Shown: positions 1 to 7,177 of the stretch, piece after piece
How the letters are laid out: each line of letters begins with the position of its first letter
Numbering within the stretch: position 1 is the first letter of the stretch
Assembly: GCA_023409615.1 (NCBI GenBank)
Contig: JAEYRF010000085.1
Coordinates: 1-12,116 of the forward strand
Reading direction: 5' to 3'
DNA from: Bacillota bacterium
GTDB taxonomy: Bacteria > Bacillota > Clostridia > Acetivibrionales > DTU013
Length of the DNA: 12,116 bases
The notes under the pieces: model-generated
Databases searched by the model: none
What the model was told of the DNA's origin: nothing
Seen by the model: the letters and a program-made list of their open reading frames with translations, nothing else
Translations under genes and position numbers: made by a program

Positions 1-220
1 AATATCGGTTAATATGGTGTAATGCTTCCGGCAAAAAATGAAATTTACTGTATGGTAATTTTTAACATATGTCTTGCCTGAATAGATATCCCAAACTACC
101 AAGAAATAATTTTACTCGTCGGAGCTGATAGATTCACTGTGATATTGCATTCGTATCGACTAAATGCTATTATTTGATTATATGCAAACTAGTTAATTGT
201 TTGCTATGTAATATATGTGA
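1..220. other. Upstream region without a recognisable gene
   Basis: AT-rich stretch with frequent stops in all frames. The longest start-to-stop reading I tried by eye was about 19 codons (from position 22), with no ribosome binding site. I find no convincing sigma-A promoter with correctly spaced boxes, no terminator and no RNA gene. It probably holds the 5' control region of the downstream membrane protein and secA-like genes, but I cannot point to the elements. Confidence 0.5.
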
Positions 221-257
221 ATGAAAGTTGTATATATGCTTCAATTGTTTGCTATGT
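195..257 (+). repeat. 15-bp direct repeat around the start of the first small gene
   Basis: The 15-mer AATTGTTTGCTATGT occurs at 195-209 and again, exactly, at 243-257, 48 bp apart. The first copy lies before the start codon. The second lies inside the coding sequence and encodes part of the first membrane helix. The two copies are in the same reading frame, but the first is interrupted by stop codons. This could be a small local duplication or chance in AT-rich DNA. Confidence 0.5.
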
Positions 258-556
258 TACTGCTGTTTCTGACAGTAGTTGCAGCTGTTTTTAGAGCAGC
301 GTCAAAAATTAAAATAAGCGGAAACAGTTTCGGCATACTACTCGCAGACTTTAGCTGGTGGATAACAAATTCTCCTGCTCAGGTTGCTTTTTTCATGTTT
401 TCATTTACTGCTGCCATTGCAGCAAGCATCATTTCAGGCGCTTTTGCACAAATCGCGACCCAATGGGTTCTGTCTTTAGATATTTTATTTTTCCTTAGCA
501 TCATGCTGCTTGTCACATTCCATCGCCTTAAGTTATATTCTTCTGCCTCTTTTTAA
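221..556 (+). CDS. Small hypothetical three-helix membrane protein
   Basis: A 111-residue hydrophobic protein of no family I recognise. Three likely membrane segments are visible, roughly residues 5-25, 54-77 and 80-100. A short polar stretch with several lysines follows the first, and the tail is short and basic. The ATG at 221 directly follows an in-frame TGA, so the protein cannot start earlier. Neither this ATG nor the next in-frame one at 236 has a good Shine-Dalgarno sequence; GAAAG before the second is weak, so the start is unsure. It ends 32 bases before the SecA-like gene on the same strand and could be cotranscribed with it. The context suggests a membrane partner or simply a neighbour. 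The sequence does not look like SecE, SecG or YajC to me. It could also be a non-conserved reading frame. Confidence 0.5.
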   Translation: MKVVYMLQLFAMLLLFLTVVAAVFRAASKIKISGNSFGILLADFSWWITNSPAQVAFFMFSFTAAIAASIISGAFAQIATQWVLSLDILFFLSIMLLVTFHRLKLYSSASF

Positions 557-588
557 AGTGTTGACTATATACTTTCAGGAGGATTAAT

Positions 589-2964
589 ATGAAGAATAAT
601 TTGAATCTGTTAAAAAAATTCAATGAACTGAGATCTACTGAGCTTGATCTTACGCCTGCCAGACAACTGCTGGCAGAAATAAACGGGATCTGTCTTTCGG
701 ATAAAAGTGATACAGAGCTGAAGGAATTGTCAGCAAATCTAAAGAGACAGGCTGCAGAAGGCGTTCCTGCCGAACAATTGCTGGTGCAGGCTTTTGCGCT
801 AGTCAGAGAGGCATCTGTCAGGACACTAAAAATGCGTCCGTTTGATGTTCAGATGCTGGCAGGCATTGCAATACATTATGGAGCTTTGGCCGAAATGCAG
901 ACTGGCGAGGGCAAAACTCTGGCCGCAACTGCTCCTGTTTACCTGAATGCCCTATACGGGAAAGGCGTACATGTGTTGACTTTCAACGATTACCTGGCAA
1001 AAAGAGATGCAGCATGGATGGGTCCATTATACAATTTCCTTGGTTTGCATGCAGACTATATACAAGAAGGTATGGATAAAACCAGGAGGAAGGCGGCCTA
1101 CTCAGCTGATATTACCTATCTGACAGCGAAGGAATCAGGTTTTGATTATCTGAGGGGATTTCTGGCGGAAATGCCTTATGACCTTGTCCAACGACCGTTC
1201 AACTACGCAGTGATCGATGAGGCAGACTCCATCTTGATTGATGAGGCCAGAATTCCGCTTGTCATAGCAGGGAAAACAGATAATAGTGATCATATTGATC
1301 CCGTGCATCTGGCAAGGGTGATTGCATCTCTCGAGTCTTACAAGGATTACAGTCTGGATGAATATGAAAGGAATGTATTCCTCACAGAAAAGGGAATCAG
1401 CGTTATCGAAAAAACATTTTGCTGCGGTAATCTGTATAATGAGAAGAATCTGCAGCTGCTGGTCGATGTAGGCAACGCACTGCATGCTCAGGCATTACTT
1501 AAAAAAGATATTGACTATATCGTAAGGAACGATAAAGTAGAGCTTGTAGATGAATTTACCGGACGCGTAGCCGACAGCAGGCAATGGCCTTACGGACTTC
1601 AGGAGGCTATTGAGGCAAAGGAAGGGATTTATGCCGGTACAAAAGGTCAGATAATCGCTTCTATTACACTTCAGAATTTCATCCGACAGTATCCAAGGAT
1701 AGCAGGTATGACAGGCACTGCCCGCTCCTCCTCTGAGGAATTGCTGGAGTTTTACAACTTGAGTGTAGCCGTGATCCCGACCAATAAACCTTGCATCCGA
1801 ATTGATAATCCCGATATGATATTTACACACACACTTGCAAAATTGGACGCATTGGTCAATGAAATTGCATTGGTGCACAGAACAGGCCGCCCCGTATTAA
1901 TAGGGACCAGAAGCGTGAAGGAATCCGAAGAGCTTGCAGACAGACTGAAGCTAGCAGATATTCCATGTAATATCCTCAATGCAAAGAATGACGAGCAAGA
2001 AGCAGGAGTTATCGCAAATGCCGGTCGTCCCGGAGCAGTTACGGTTTCGACTAACATGGCCGGAAGAGGCACAGATATAAAGCTTGGCGGCGAGTACGAG
2101 GAAGAACATGATCACGTTGCCGCTCTGGGCGGCCTCTATGTGATCGGAACCAATAAACATGAAAGCAAGCGAATTGACGATCAACTCCGCGGAAGAGCAG
2201 GACGTCAAGGTGATCCGGGATCCACACGTTTTTTTATCAGTCTGGAGGATGACCTCATGAAGCAGTACAGATTGAAGGAGCTTATACCAGAAAACCTGTA
2301 TCCTGAAAACAGGTCTGAACCTCTTGATATCAAGGTTATTCGCCGGGAGACCGCTCGAGCACAAAGGATTATTGAAGGACAAAGCTTTAAAATCAGGCAG
2401 ACATTGCAGAAATATAACGTGCTGATGGAAAGACAGCGTAAGATGATTTTCGCGTTGCGAAATGAAATCCTTTTCGGCAAGCTGCCGGGACTTTTCTCAA
2501 GCAAGTTATCTGAGAAATACAGTGCCATGCTGCCAATTGTGGGCAAGACAGCATTACTGATGGCGGAACGGCAATGCTTGCTGTATTTTATAAATTCGTG
2601 CTGGGCAGAATATCTTGACTTCCTGTCGTACAAACGGGAAAGCATCCATCTAGTCAATATGTCGGGAAAAATACCGATAAGCGAGTTCAACAAAATTGCA
2701 ATAGATGGTTATGAAACCTTGCTGCAGACTATAGAGGAAGAAACAGTTGCCATACTGTCGAAGGCTGAGATCACTGAAGAAGGGATTAATATGCAGAAAG
2801 AAGGGCTCAAGGCTCCCTCCTCTACCTGGACGTACCTGATCGACGACAGTCCCGAGCAGCTTGGGATCAGACCAATGCAGCTTGCTCTGGACCCTGTTTC
2901 CATTATACTGACGACAATAAATCTTGCACTGTTTCGGTCAAAAAGAAATAAGAACATTAAATGA
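589..2964 (+). CDS. secA: SecA-family preprotein translocase ATPase, SecA2-like (no C-terminal zinc tail)
   Basis: Motor ATPase that drives unfolded preproteins through the SecYEG membrane channel. DEAD-box motor 1 is complete: Q-motif region MRPFDVQ (82-88), Walker A TGEGKT (105-110), TFNDYLAKRD (131-140) and DEAD-type Walker B DEAD (210-213). The preprotein cross-linking region follows (about 225-365). Then come GMTGTA (373-378), PTNKP (397-401), LNAK (463-466), TNMAGRGTDIKLG (488-500) and the arginine-finger motif RGRAGRQGDPGS (534-545). The rest is a helical scaffold and wing region. At 791 residues it is shorter than housekeeping SecA (about 830-900), and it ends in a basic tail with no CxCxSGxx...C(H/C) zinc motif, as in SecA2 paralogues. 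AGGAGG at 577-582, 6 bases before the ATG, fixes the start. A small membrane protein lies 32 bases upstream and a 68-residue protein 25 bases downstream. No S-layer or glycosyltransferase cargo genes are nearby. It could instead be this organism's only SecA. Confidence 0.93.
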   Translation: MKNNLNLLKKFNELRSTELDLTPARQLLAEINGICLSDKSDTELKELSANLKRQAAEGVPAEQLLVQAFALVREASVRTLKMRPFDVQMLAGIAIHYGALAEMQTGEGKTLAATAPVYLNALYGKGVHVLTFNDYLAKRDAAWMGPLYNFLGLHADYIQEGMDKTRRKAAYSADITYLTAKESGFDYLRGFLAEMPYDLVQRPFNYAVIDEADSILIDEARIPLVIAGKTDNSDHIDPVHLARVIASLESYKDYSLDEYERNVFLTEKGISVIEKTFCCGNLYNEKNLQLLVDVGNALHAQALLKKDIDYIVRNDKVELVDEFTGRVADSRQWPYGLQEAIEAKEGIYAGTKGQIIASITLQNFIRQYPRIAGMTGTARSSSEELLEFYNLSVAVIPTNKPCIRIDNPDMIFTHTLAKLDALVNEIALVHRTGRPVLIGTRSVKESEELADRLKLADIPCNILNAKNDEQEAGVIANAGRPGAVTVSTNMAGRGTDIKLGGEYEEEHDHVAALGGLYVIGTNKHESKRIDDQLRGRAGRQGDPGSTRFFISLEDDLMKQYRLKELIPENLYPENRSEPLDIKVIRRETARAQRIIEGQSFKIRQTLQKYNVLMERQRKMIFALRNEILFGKLPGLFSSKLSEKYSAMLPIVGKTALLMAERQCLLYFINSCWAEYLDFLSYKRESIHLVNMSGKIPISEFNKIAIDGYETLLQTIEEETVAILSKAEITEEGINMQKEGLKAPSSTWTYLIDDSPEQLGIRPMQLALDPVSIILTTINLALFRSKRNKNIK

Positions 2965-2989
2965 GATCATAGAAAGGGTGTAATGAACT

Positions 2990-3196
2990 ATGGACAAATT
3001 TACAATCGTCGACATCGGCGGCCACGCAAGGGATATCACTTATTTGCTAAAGGAGCTCAGGCAAAACAACCTGATCGTTGCCACAGAAAAGGATGCAGGG
3101 TACGATACGGTCTATCTGACTAATAACCTGTATGCCGTGAGAAAGATCATGGAGGATTACGACGGCCTAATGCTTGATGTTATTCGGCAAAAGTGA
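2990..3196 (+). CDS. Small hypothetical protein (68 aa)
   Basis: I do not recognise a family. The 68-residue product is soluble-looking and mixed in charge, with no signal peptide, membrane segment or cysteine pair. The pattern suggests a small alpha/beta fold: strand (FTIVDIGG), helix (DITYLLKELRQN), strands (LIVATEK, DTVYLT), then a helix (LYAVRKIMEDYDG) and a final LMLDVIRQ segment. AAAGGG at 2973-2978 lies 11 bases before the ATG, a slightly long but usable spacing. It begins 25 bases after the SecA-like gene with no terminator between, so cotranscription is likely. A role linked to that ATPase is only an inference from position. Confidence 0.65.
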   Translation: MDKFTIVDIGGHARDITYLLKELRQNNLIVATEKDAGYDTVYLTNNLYAVRKIMEDYDGLMLDVIRQK

Positions 3197-3237
3197 TTAT
3201 CCAGTATAATTGATTTACTGTTAGTATTTCCAGGAAA

Positions 3238-3266
3238 TTGTAGTTTATTTGTAGTGGTGTTAAAAT
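3238..3266 (+). promoter_or_regulatory. Predicted sigma-A promoter with extended -10 for the 49-aa gene
   Basis: TTGTAG at 3238-3243 (matches TTG of the -35 consensus) is followed after exactly 17 bases by TAAAAT at 3261-3266 (5 of 6). TGT directly before the -10 gives an extended -10 motif. The inferred start of transcription near 3273 leaves a short leader containing the GGAG at 3295-3298 and the ATG at 3309. The rsfS promoter in this window also has the TGn extension. Confidence 0.45.
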
Positions 3267-3308
3267 ATGGGCATCCGCTTTCATTAATTTCTTTGGAGAT
3301 CACGAAAT

Positions 3309-3458
3309 ATGAGATACAAAAGAAAAGTCTATTTTCAGAGGATGCGACGAAAAAAGGCAGGGAAGATATTTCTTCTGACTATAGTGATGCCTTCAGTTCT
3401 AGTATTGCTAGGTTATCTTGTCGCTTCTGTAATTATTTTACCTTCAATGGTGGGCTGA
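3309..3458 (+). CDS. 49-aa single-pass basic membrane protein
   Basis: Short reading frame of 49 codons plus TGA. The first 19 residues are very basic (MRYKRKVYFQRMRRKKAGK), and a hydrophobic segment of about 28 residues follows to near the end, with PSMVG last. This is the pattern of a type II membrane anchor with a cytoplasmic positive patch. GGAG at 3295-3298 lies 10 bases before the ATG, and an extended -10 promoter sits just upstream; both argue for a real gene. Clostridial envelope proteins such as SPOR-domain proteins often begin this way, so it may be the surviving anchor of a longer protein, but no extracellular domain continues in any frame after the stop. A longer overlapping frame (3254-3589) has no such signals and is not preferred. 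No function can be assigned. Confidence 0.55.
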   Translation: MRYKRKVYFQRMRRKKAGKIFLLTIVMPSVLVLLGYLVASVIILPSMVG

Positions 3459-3518
3459 TTTATTCAGAATGCACAAAAACCATTAAATACAGGCCGAAAA
3501 AGTCGTTTATAAATGACA

Positions 3519-3547
3519 TTACCATTGGCCAAGATGTTGTGTATAAT
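3519..3547 (+). promoter_or_regulatory. Promoter-like site directly ahead of a terminator
   Basis: TTACCA at 3519-3524 (4 of 6 to the -35 consensus), a 17-base spacer, and a perfect TATAAT at 3542-3547. Transcription would begin near 3554 and meet the terminator hairpin at 3588-3619 after about 35 bases, giving an RNA of roughly 70 bases with no reading frame. In AT-rich DNA this may be chance. Confidence 0.3.
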
Positions 3548-3587
3548 ATTATTATAGTAAAAAAGTTTTCCTCCTTTTTTAATATTT

Positions 3588-3620
3588 AAGAAGCCGGCTC
3601 CGTCAAAAGTCGGCTTCTTT
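3588..3620 (+). terminator. Rho-independent terminator closing the plus-strand block
   Basis: A 12-bp stem (3588-3599 with 3608-3619, one G-U wobble) with an 8-base loop, core GAAGCCGGCT/AGTCGGCTTC, followed by a T-rich tail (TTTGTATTTATTT). It lies between the plus-strand genes and the stop codon of the minus-strand GerMN gene. On the minus strand the stem is followed by a mixed A/T run, so it may also serve, less strongly, as the comEA-gerMN terminator. Confidence 0.75.
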
Positions 3621-3624
3621 GTAT

Positions 3625-4677
3625 TTATTTAGCGATTATATCGTTGTCTCTCGAAATCGGTTTATCAAAAATCATATGTGTATATATTTCACGTTTCTTT
3701 CCTTCAATCAAGAATTGAACATTTTTAACACCTTCCAGCGAAGTCAGCGAATTAACTACTGAATATACTGCCATCCGCTCGCTTGCAGTGCCACCCGGGC
3801 TGTTATCAACAAATTCCTTTGAAAGATCAATTGTGCACAGTCCATTTTTCGTGTTGACCGACAACAGCTTTGACCCTTCTGGAATAGCGTCCCAAAGGTT
3901 ATCCGTCTGAGGTCCCTTGATCAATTCACGGAAAACGACTGCCTCAGACTTTTCACCTTCATTAACTGTAACATCTCTTTTTTCACCAACCAGATACATA
4001 GCTTCATCATCAGAGAAGTACAGGGTAACCGTTATTACTTGTCCAGCGATCGGAGTACCATCCTCATTAAGTGCGGCTGGTTCCATGTCACCTAGCGGCA
4101 ATCCGCTCGGACCAATCATTTCTTCACCTTCGATGTGCAGCCGGACCTTCTCAATCCCATTGATCTGCGTCAAAGTATTGACAACAGACAATCTGGCCGT
4201 TACCTCTTCCAGCCCGTTTGTGTGAAGAAAGTTCTCAGAAAAATCAACCACTGCAACGTTATCCTTTATGGAAATGCCCAACAGTTCAGTTCCCTCAGGG
4301 ATCGGATTTCTGAGTCCCCCTGTTTTCGGTCCTTCTGCCAGGGCGAGTATTGAAGCTTTGAGAATAGCACCATCTTTAACTTGAATCTCTCTCTCTTCTT
4401 TTCTCAGTGCACTATTATCATTGGCTGGAAAAAACAGTGTCACCTTAATTGTTTTTTCATTTGCGGAACTGCTGACGTCACCATCATTTGGATTAAAGTC
4501 TGATGGATCCTCAGTTATCGTATCCGTATCCTGTACGTCTGTTCCTGTATCCCCGTTTGCCGCACTACTGGTGTCATCTGGTTGCGTACCTTCAGAATCT
4601 ACACCAGTGAGCAGGCTGCATGCCGAAAATGAAAAAATAAATATGCAAAGCATTGTATATATTAATAATTTCCTCAT
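3625..4677 (-). CDS. Lipoprotein with two tandem GerMN domains
   Basis: Predicted surface lipoprotein of 350 residues. The N-terminus has MRK, a hydrophobic stretch and a lipobox-like FSAC with Cys20 as the lipid attachment site. An acidic, Ser/Thr/Asp-rich linker follows (about 22-75). Two GerMN domains come next (about 77-190 and 214-332), clearly related: each has an IPEG...LL block (IPEGTELLGISIKDN, IPEGSKLLSVNTKNG), a VDFSENF/IDLSKEF block, and a VVN(T/S)LT...G(I/V)..V....IEG block. GerMN is the domain of GerM, a spore-formation and germination lipoprotein; tandem-GerMN lipoproteins are common in Clostridia and their ligand is not established. AAGGGGGAT precedes the ATG by about 5 bases. 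It follows comEA by 95 bases on the same strand with no clear terminator between, so the two are probably cotranscribed. Confidence 0.9.
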   Translation of the reverse strand: MRKLLIYTMLCIFIFSFSACSLLTGVDSEGTQPDDTSSAANGDTGTDVQDTDTITEDPSDFNPNDGDVSSSANEKTIKVTLFFPANDNSALRKEEREIQVKDGAILKASILALAEGPKTGGLRNPIPEGTELLGISIKDNVAVVDFSENFLHTNGLEEVTARLSVVNTLTQINGIEKVRLHIEGEEMIGPSGLPLGDMEPAALNEDGTPIAGQVITVTLYFSDDEAMYLVGEKRDVTVNEGEKSEAVVFRELIKGPQTDNLWDAIPEGSKLLSVNTKNGLCTIDLSKEFVDNSPGGTASERMAVYSVVNSLTSLEGVKNVQFLIEGKKREIYTHMIFDKPISRDNDIIAK

Positions 4678-4772
4678 CTTAATCCCCCTTTAAAGTACAA
4701 CTTCTATCACTATTGACGGTGTAATATATTGAAATGTTCCATTTTGCATATTACATATTCATTCCATAACTG

Positions 4773-5636
4773 TCATTCTACAGTGATATAGTCCTTGATA
4801 CTGTCAAACCGAGCTTGTTTGATCCGAGGTACCCTCATGATATCTTCGATCTTTTTAAAGCCCTCGTTCTTTTCCCTAAATGCAATAATATCCTTTGCAG
4901 TGGCTGCTCCGACACCAGGAAGCGTATCCAGTTCATCAACAGTAGCAGTATTGATATTGACCGGTTTAATTTTACCATTTTCATTATCACCATCACCGCT
5001 TCCATTATCTCCTTCACCTACGATCACAGCACTTTCCCCACTTTTTACGACAACCACTGCATCGGTTCCCTTAACAGTCTGAATCTTCTGGACAGTACTA
5101 TCTGCTGTTTTCTGAGTTACTTTTTGAGCTGTCTTCTCTGTCGCTTTTTGAACAGACTTATCTGATGCCTTCTGCTCCGGCTCCTCTCTGGACTTTATAT
5201 ACAACATCACATTTTCACTAAGTTCATAGACCATATTAATATTATCAGCGTCAGCCTCCTCCGTAAGTCCTCCCGCTTCCCTAATAGCGTCATGAATCAT
5301 CTGTCCCTTCTGAATTGTTACGATACCGGGTTCTTTAACACAACCTACTACATAAATTTTTATAGTTTCAACGGCCTTTACAGCATCAGATACAACACCC
5401 ACACTGTTAGCTATGTTACCATCAGCGTCAACAATAACGCCTTCCTTTACGGTATCCTCATTAAGGGCCGTATCCGTTTCGGCACCTTCTCTACCGTTCT
5501 TTCCGGCTTCAATAATGATTTCGCTTTTATCACTGAAAAACACATACCCGACAAGGCAGCCCAATAGCATCAGTACTGCAATTATGATCACAACTGCCTC
5601 AGGTTTCAGTTTTACCTCTCTGCCAAATAACTGCAT
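4773..5636 (-). CDS. comEA: ComEA-like membrane-anchored DNA-binding protein (SLBB + helix-hairpin-helix)
   Basis: ComEA binds double-stranded DNA at the outer face of the membrane and passes it to the ComEC channel during natural transformation. The 287-residue product shows a short cytoplasmic start, one membrane helix (about 14-34), a polar stalk, an SLBB domain (about 91-148, IYVVGCVKEPGIV...AIREAGGLTEEAD), a repetitive Lys/Gln/Thr linker (about 157-187, repeated QKxTxKTA units), a Gly/Asp/Asn-rich spacer, and the C-terminal tandem helix-hairpin-helix (226-285) with VNINTAT, LPGVGAATA and FKKIEDIM. The second hairpin reads VPRIK where family members usually have a G-I-G/K turn. AGGAGG at 5647-5652 sits 10 bases from the ATG. 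ComEC and other competence genes are not in the window, so transformation cannot be inferred. It leads the comEA-gerMN unit, divergent from the carboxypeptidase gene. Confidence 0.9.
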   Translation of the reverse strand: MQLFGREVKLKPEAVVIIIAVLMLLGCLVGYVFFSDKSEIIIEAGKNGREGAETDTALNEDTVKEGVIVDADGNIANSVGVVSDAVKAVETIKIYVVGCVKEPGIVTIQKGQMIHDAIREAGGLTEEADADNINMVYELSENVMLYIKSREEPEQKASDKSVQKATEKTAQKVTQKTADSTVQKIQTVKGTDAVVVVKSGESAVIVGEGDNGSGDGDNENGKIKPVNINTATVDELDTLPGVGAATAKDIIAFREKNEGFKKIEDIMRVPRIKQARFDSIKDYITVE

Positions 5637-5781
5637 ACTATAATTTCCTCCTGCATATTTGTATAATTCTTCCTTTTATGGCAATTATCCTTTTTTCCCA
5701 TAACTTTTTTAATATTTATTAACTTCTATTATTCGTTTTTTGATATACTTAACTTGTAGCATACAACTCTCGGAGGTACGG

Positions 5782-7080
5782 ATGAAAAAGCTGCTAATAT
5801 TTTCAATTATACTGTCTGTTCTATTGTTTAATTCAAATATTGTATTTGCTCAACCACCCTCTCTGGACGCCGAATCATATATTCTGATAGATGCCGAATC
5901 AGGCAGCGTACTGTATGAGAAGAATTCAAAAGTCACTCATTATCCTGCTAGCATGACAAAGATTATGACTGCCATCCTTGCTATTGAGTTGGGAGATCCG
6001 GAACAAGTCATGACAGCCAGTCAATCAGCAATAGACAATATTGGTCCAAACGGAAGTAATATCGGTATCATCGTAGGCGAACAAATCCAACTGAAGAATC
6101 TGCTTCAGGCCCTATTGATAACGTCTGCAAACGAAACAGCCAACATTATTGCCGAACATATATCCAACAGTATGCCGGAATTTGTAGACCTGATGAACAA
6201 AAGGGCAAAAGAGCTGGGCGCCGAGCAAACTCACTTTGCCAATGCCTGCGGTATGCATGATCCAATGCATTTTTCAACTGCCTCCGATATTGCAAAATTT
6301 GCCGCATATGCCATGACTCTCCCTACATTCCGGGAAATCGTCAAGACACCTGCTTTTACCATGCCGGCAACAAATAAGCATCCCAGTTGGTCAGAATTAG
6401 CAAATACAAATAAGCTGATGATCACCGACCAAAGTGACATATACAAAATCAATGGAATAAAAACAGGTTATACAGGGCCTGCAGGCTATAACCTGGTGTC
6501 CTCCGCCGTAAATAAAGACGGCATGGAATTGATCGCTGTCGTCATGTCTGTAAAAAACGAAGGTGCTTCTGAAAATGTAAGAGTATATACCAAAGAGCTT
6601 CTTGACTATGGATTCAATACTTTTAAAAAGGTATCCCTACTTGAGAAGGGTAAGGTTTATAGAAACGTAAAAGTCGAAAACGCCGCCGACATATACGGCC
6701 TTGACCTTATAACAACAGAAAGTCTGAACTGCGTACTTCCAAAAGATGAGGCGCTTCGAAATATTAAGGAGATTCCGCATATCAATGAATCAATCTCTGC
6801 TCCAGTAAATAAGGGAGATATAATGGGATATGTGGAGTTTTTTAAAGACGAGAAACTTATTGGCAAAATCAACTTAATTGCAGGAAGAACCATGGAACAC
6901 ATGCCCGAACCCGAGTCTGTGAAAACCAAGGTAACAAATGCCCTTGACAATTTCTTTATCAGAATCGGAATATATACAGCAGGTTTTCTCCTGCTTTTCA
7001 TACTTCTTCGAACCATTCTGCGCAGTATTTCCCGTAGGGTACATTCCCGTAAAGGCTCAGGCCGCCAGCAAAAATTGTAG
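5782..7080 (+). CDS. D-alanyl-D-alanine carboxypeptidase (DacF-type penicillin-binding protein)
   Basis: Low-molecular-mass penicillin-binding protein that removes the terminal D-Ala from peptidoglycan stem peptides outside the membrane. The 432-residue product has a signal peptide (cut probably after VFA, residue 23) and all three serine-peptidase S11 motifs: S57-M-T-K60 with the nucleophile Ser, S115-A-N117, and K227-T-G229 followed by YTGPAGYN. A PBP5-type C-terminal beta domain (about 280-375) and a C-terminal membrane helix (about 394-412) with a basic tail (RRVHSRKGSGRQQKL) follow, an anchor typical of the family. The start is the ATG at 5782 with CGGAGGT at 5771-5777. A longer frame from a TTG at 5740 has no ribosome binding site and would spoil the signal peptide. 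A weak promoter (TTAACT 5719, TATACT 5744, 19-base spacer) may serve it. Whether it acts in growth or sporulation is not visible. Confidence 0.93.
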   Translation: MKKLLIFSIILSVLLFNSNIVFAQPPSLDAESYILIDAESGSVLYEKNSKVTHYPASMTKIMTAILAIELGDPEQVMTASQSAIDNIGPNGSNIGIIVGEQIQLKNLLQALLITSANETANIIAEHISNSMPEFVDLMNKRAKELGAEQTHFANACGMHDPMHFSTASDIAKFAAYAMTLPTFREIVKTPAFTMPATNKHPSWSELANTNKLMITDQSDIYKINGIKTGYTGPAGYNLVSSAVNKDGMELIAVVMSVKNEGASENVRVYTKELLDYGFNTFKKVSLLEKGKVYRNVKVENAADIYGLDLITTESLNCVLPKDEALRNIKEIPHINESISAPVNKGDIMGYVEFFKDEKLIGKINLIAGRTMEHMPEPESVKTKVTNALDNFFIRIGIYTAGFLLLFILLRTILRSISRRVHSRKGSGRQQKL

Positions 7081-7083
7081 TAT

Positions 7084-7112
7084 TTACTAATGTATGTTAC
7101 ATAATATATAAT
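7084..7112 (+). promoter_or_regulatory. Possible promoter for the acyl-CoA synthetase gene
   Basis: A perfect TATAAT at 7107-7112 with TTACTA at 7084-7089 (3 of 6), spaced 17 bases. It lies in the 97-base gap after the carboxypeptidase gene, where no terminator hairpin is evident, so the ligase gene may be transcribed both from here and by readthrough. Confidence 0.35.
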
Positions 7113-7177
7113 GTAGTAGCAAAGAATGGTAAATAATTGATTCCTAAGTTGAAATTCTATTAAGGGGTGTTGCTAAT

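Noticed and set aside
1135..2957. Several minus-strand frames opposite the secA-like gene
   Set aside because: Cysteine- and serine-rich shadow translations with no ribosome binding sites or recognisable domains; the plus strand here is a complete SecA.
3254..3589. 111-codon plus-strand frame
   Set aside because: It begins inside the promoter-like region without a ribosome binding site, has uneven composition, reads into the terminator stem, and overlaps the better supported 49-codon gene in another frame.
5740..5781. Upstream TTG start of the carboxypeptidase
   Set aside because: No ribosome binding site, overlap with the likely -10 box, and it would put polar residues before a clean signal peptide.
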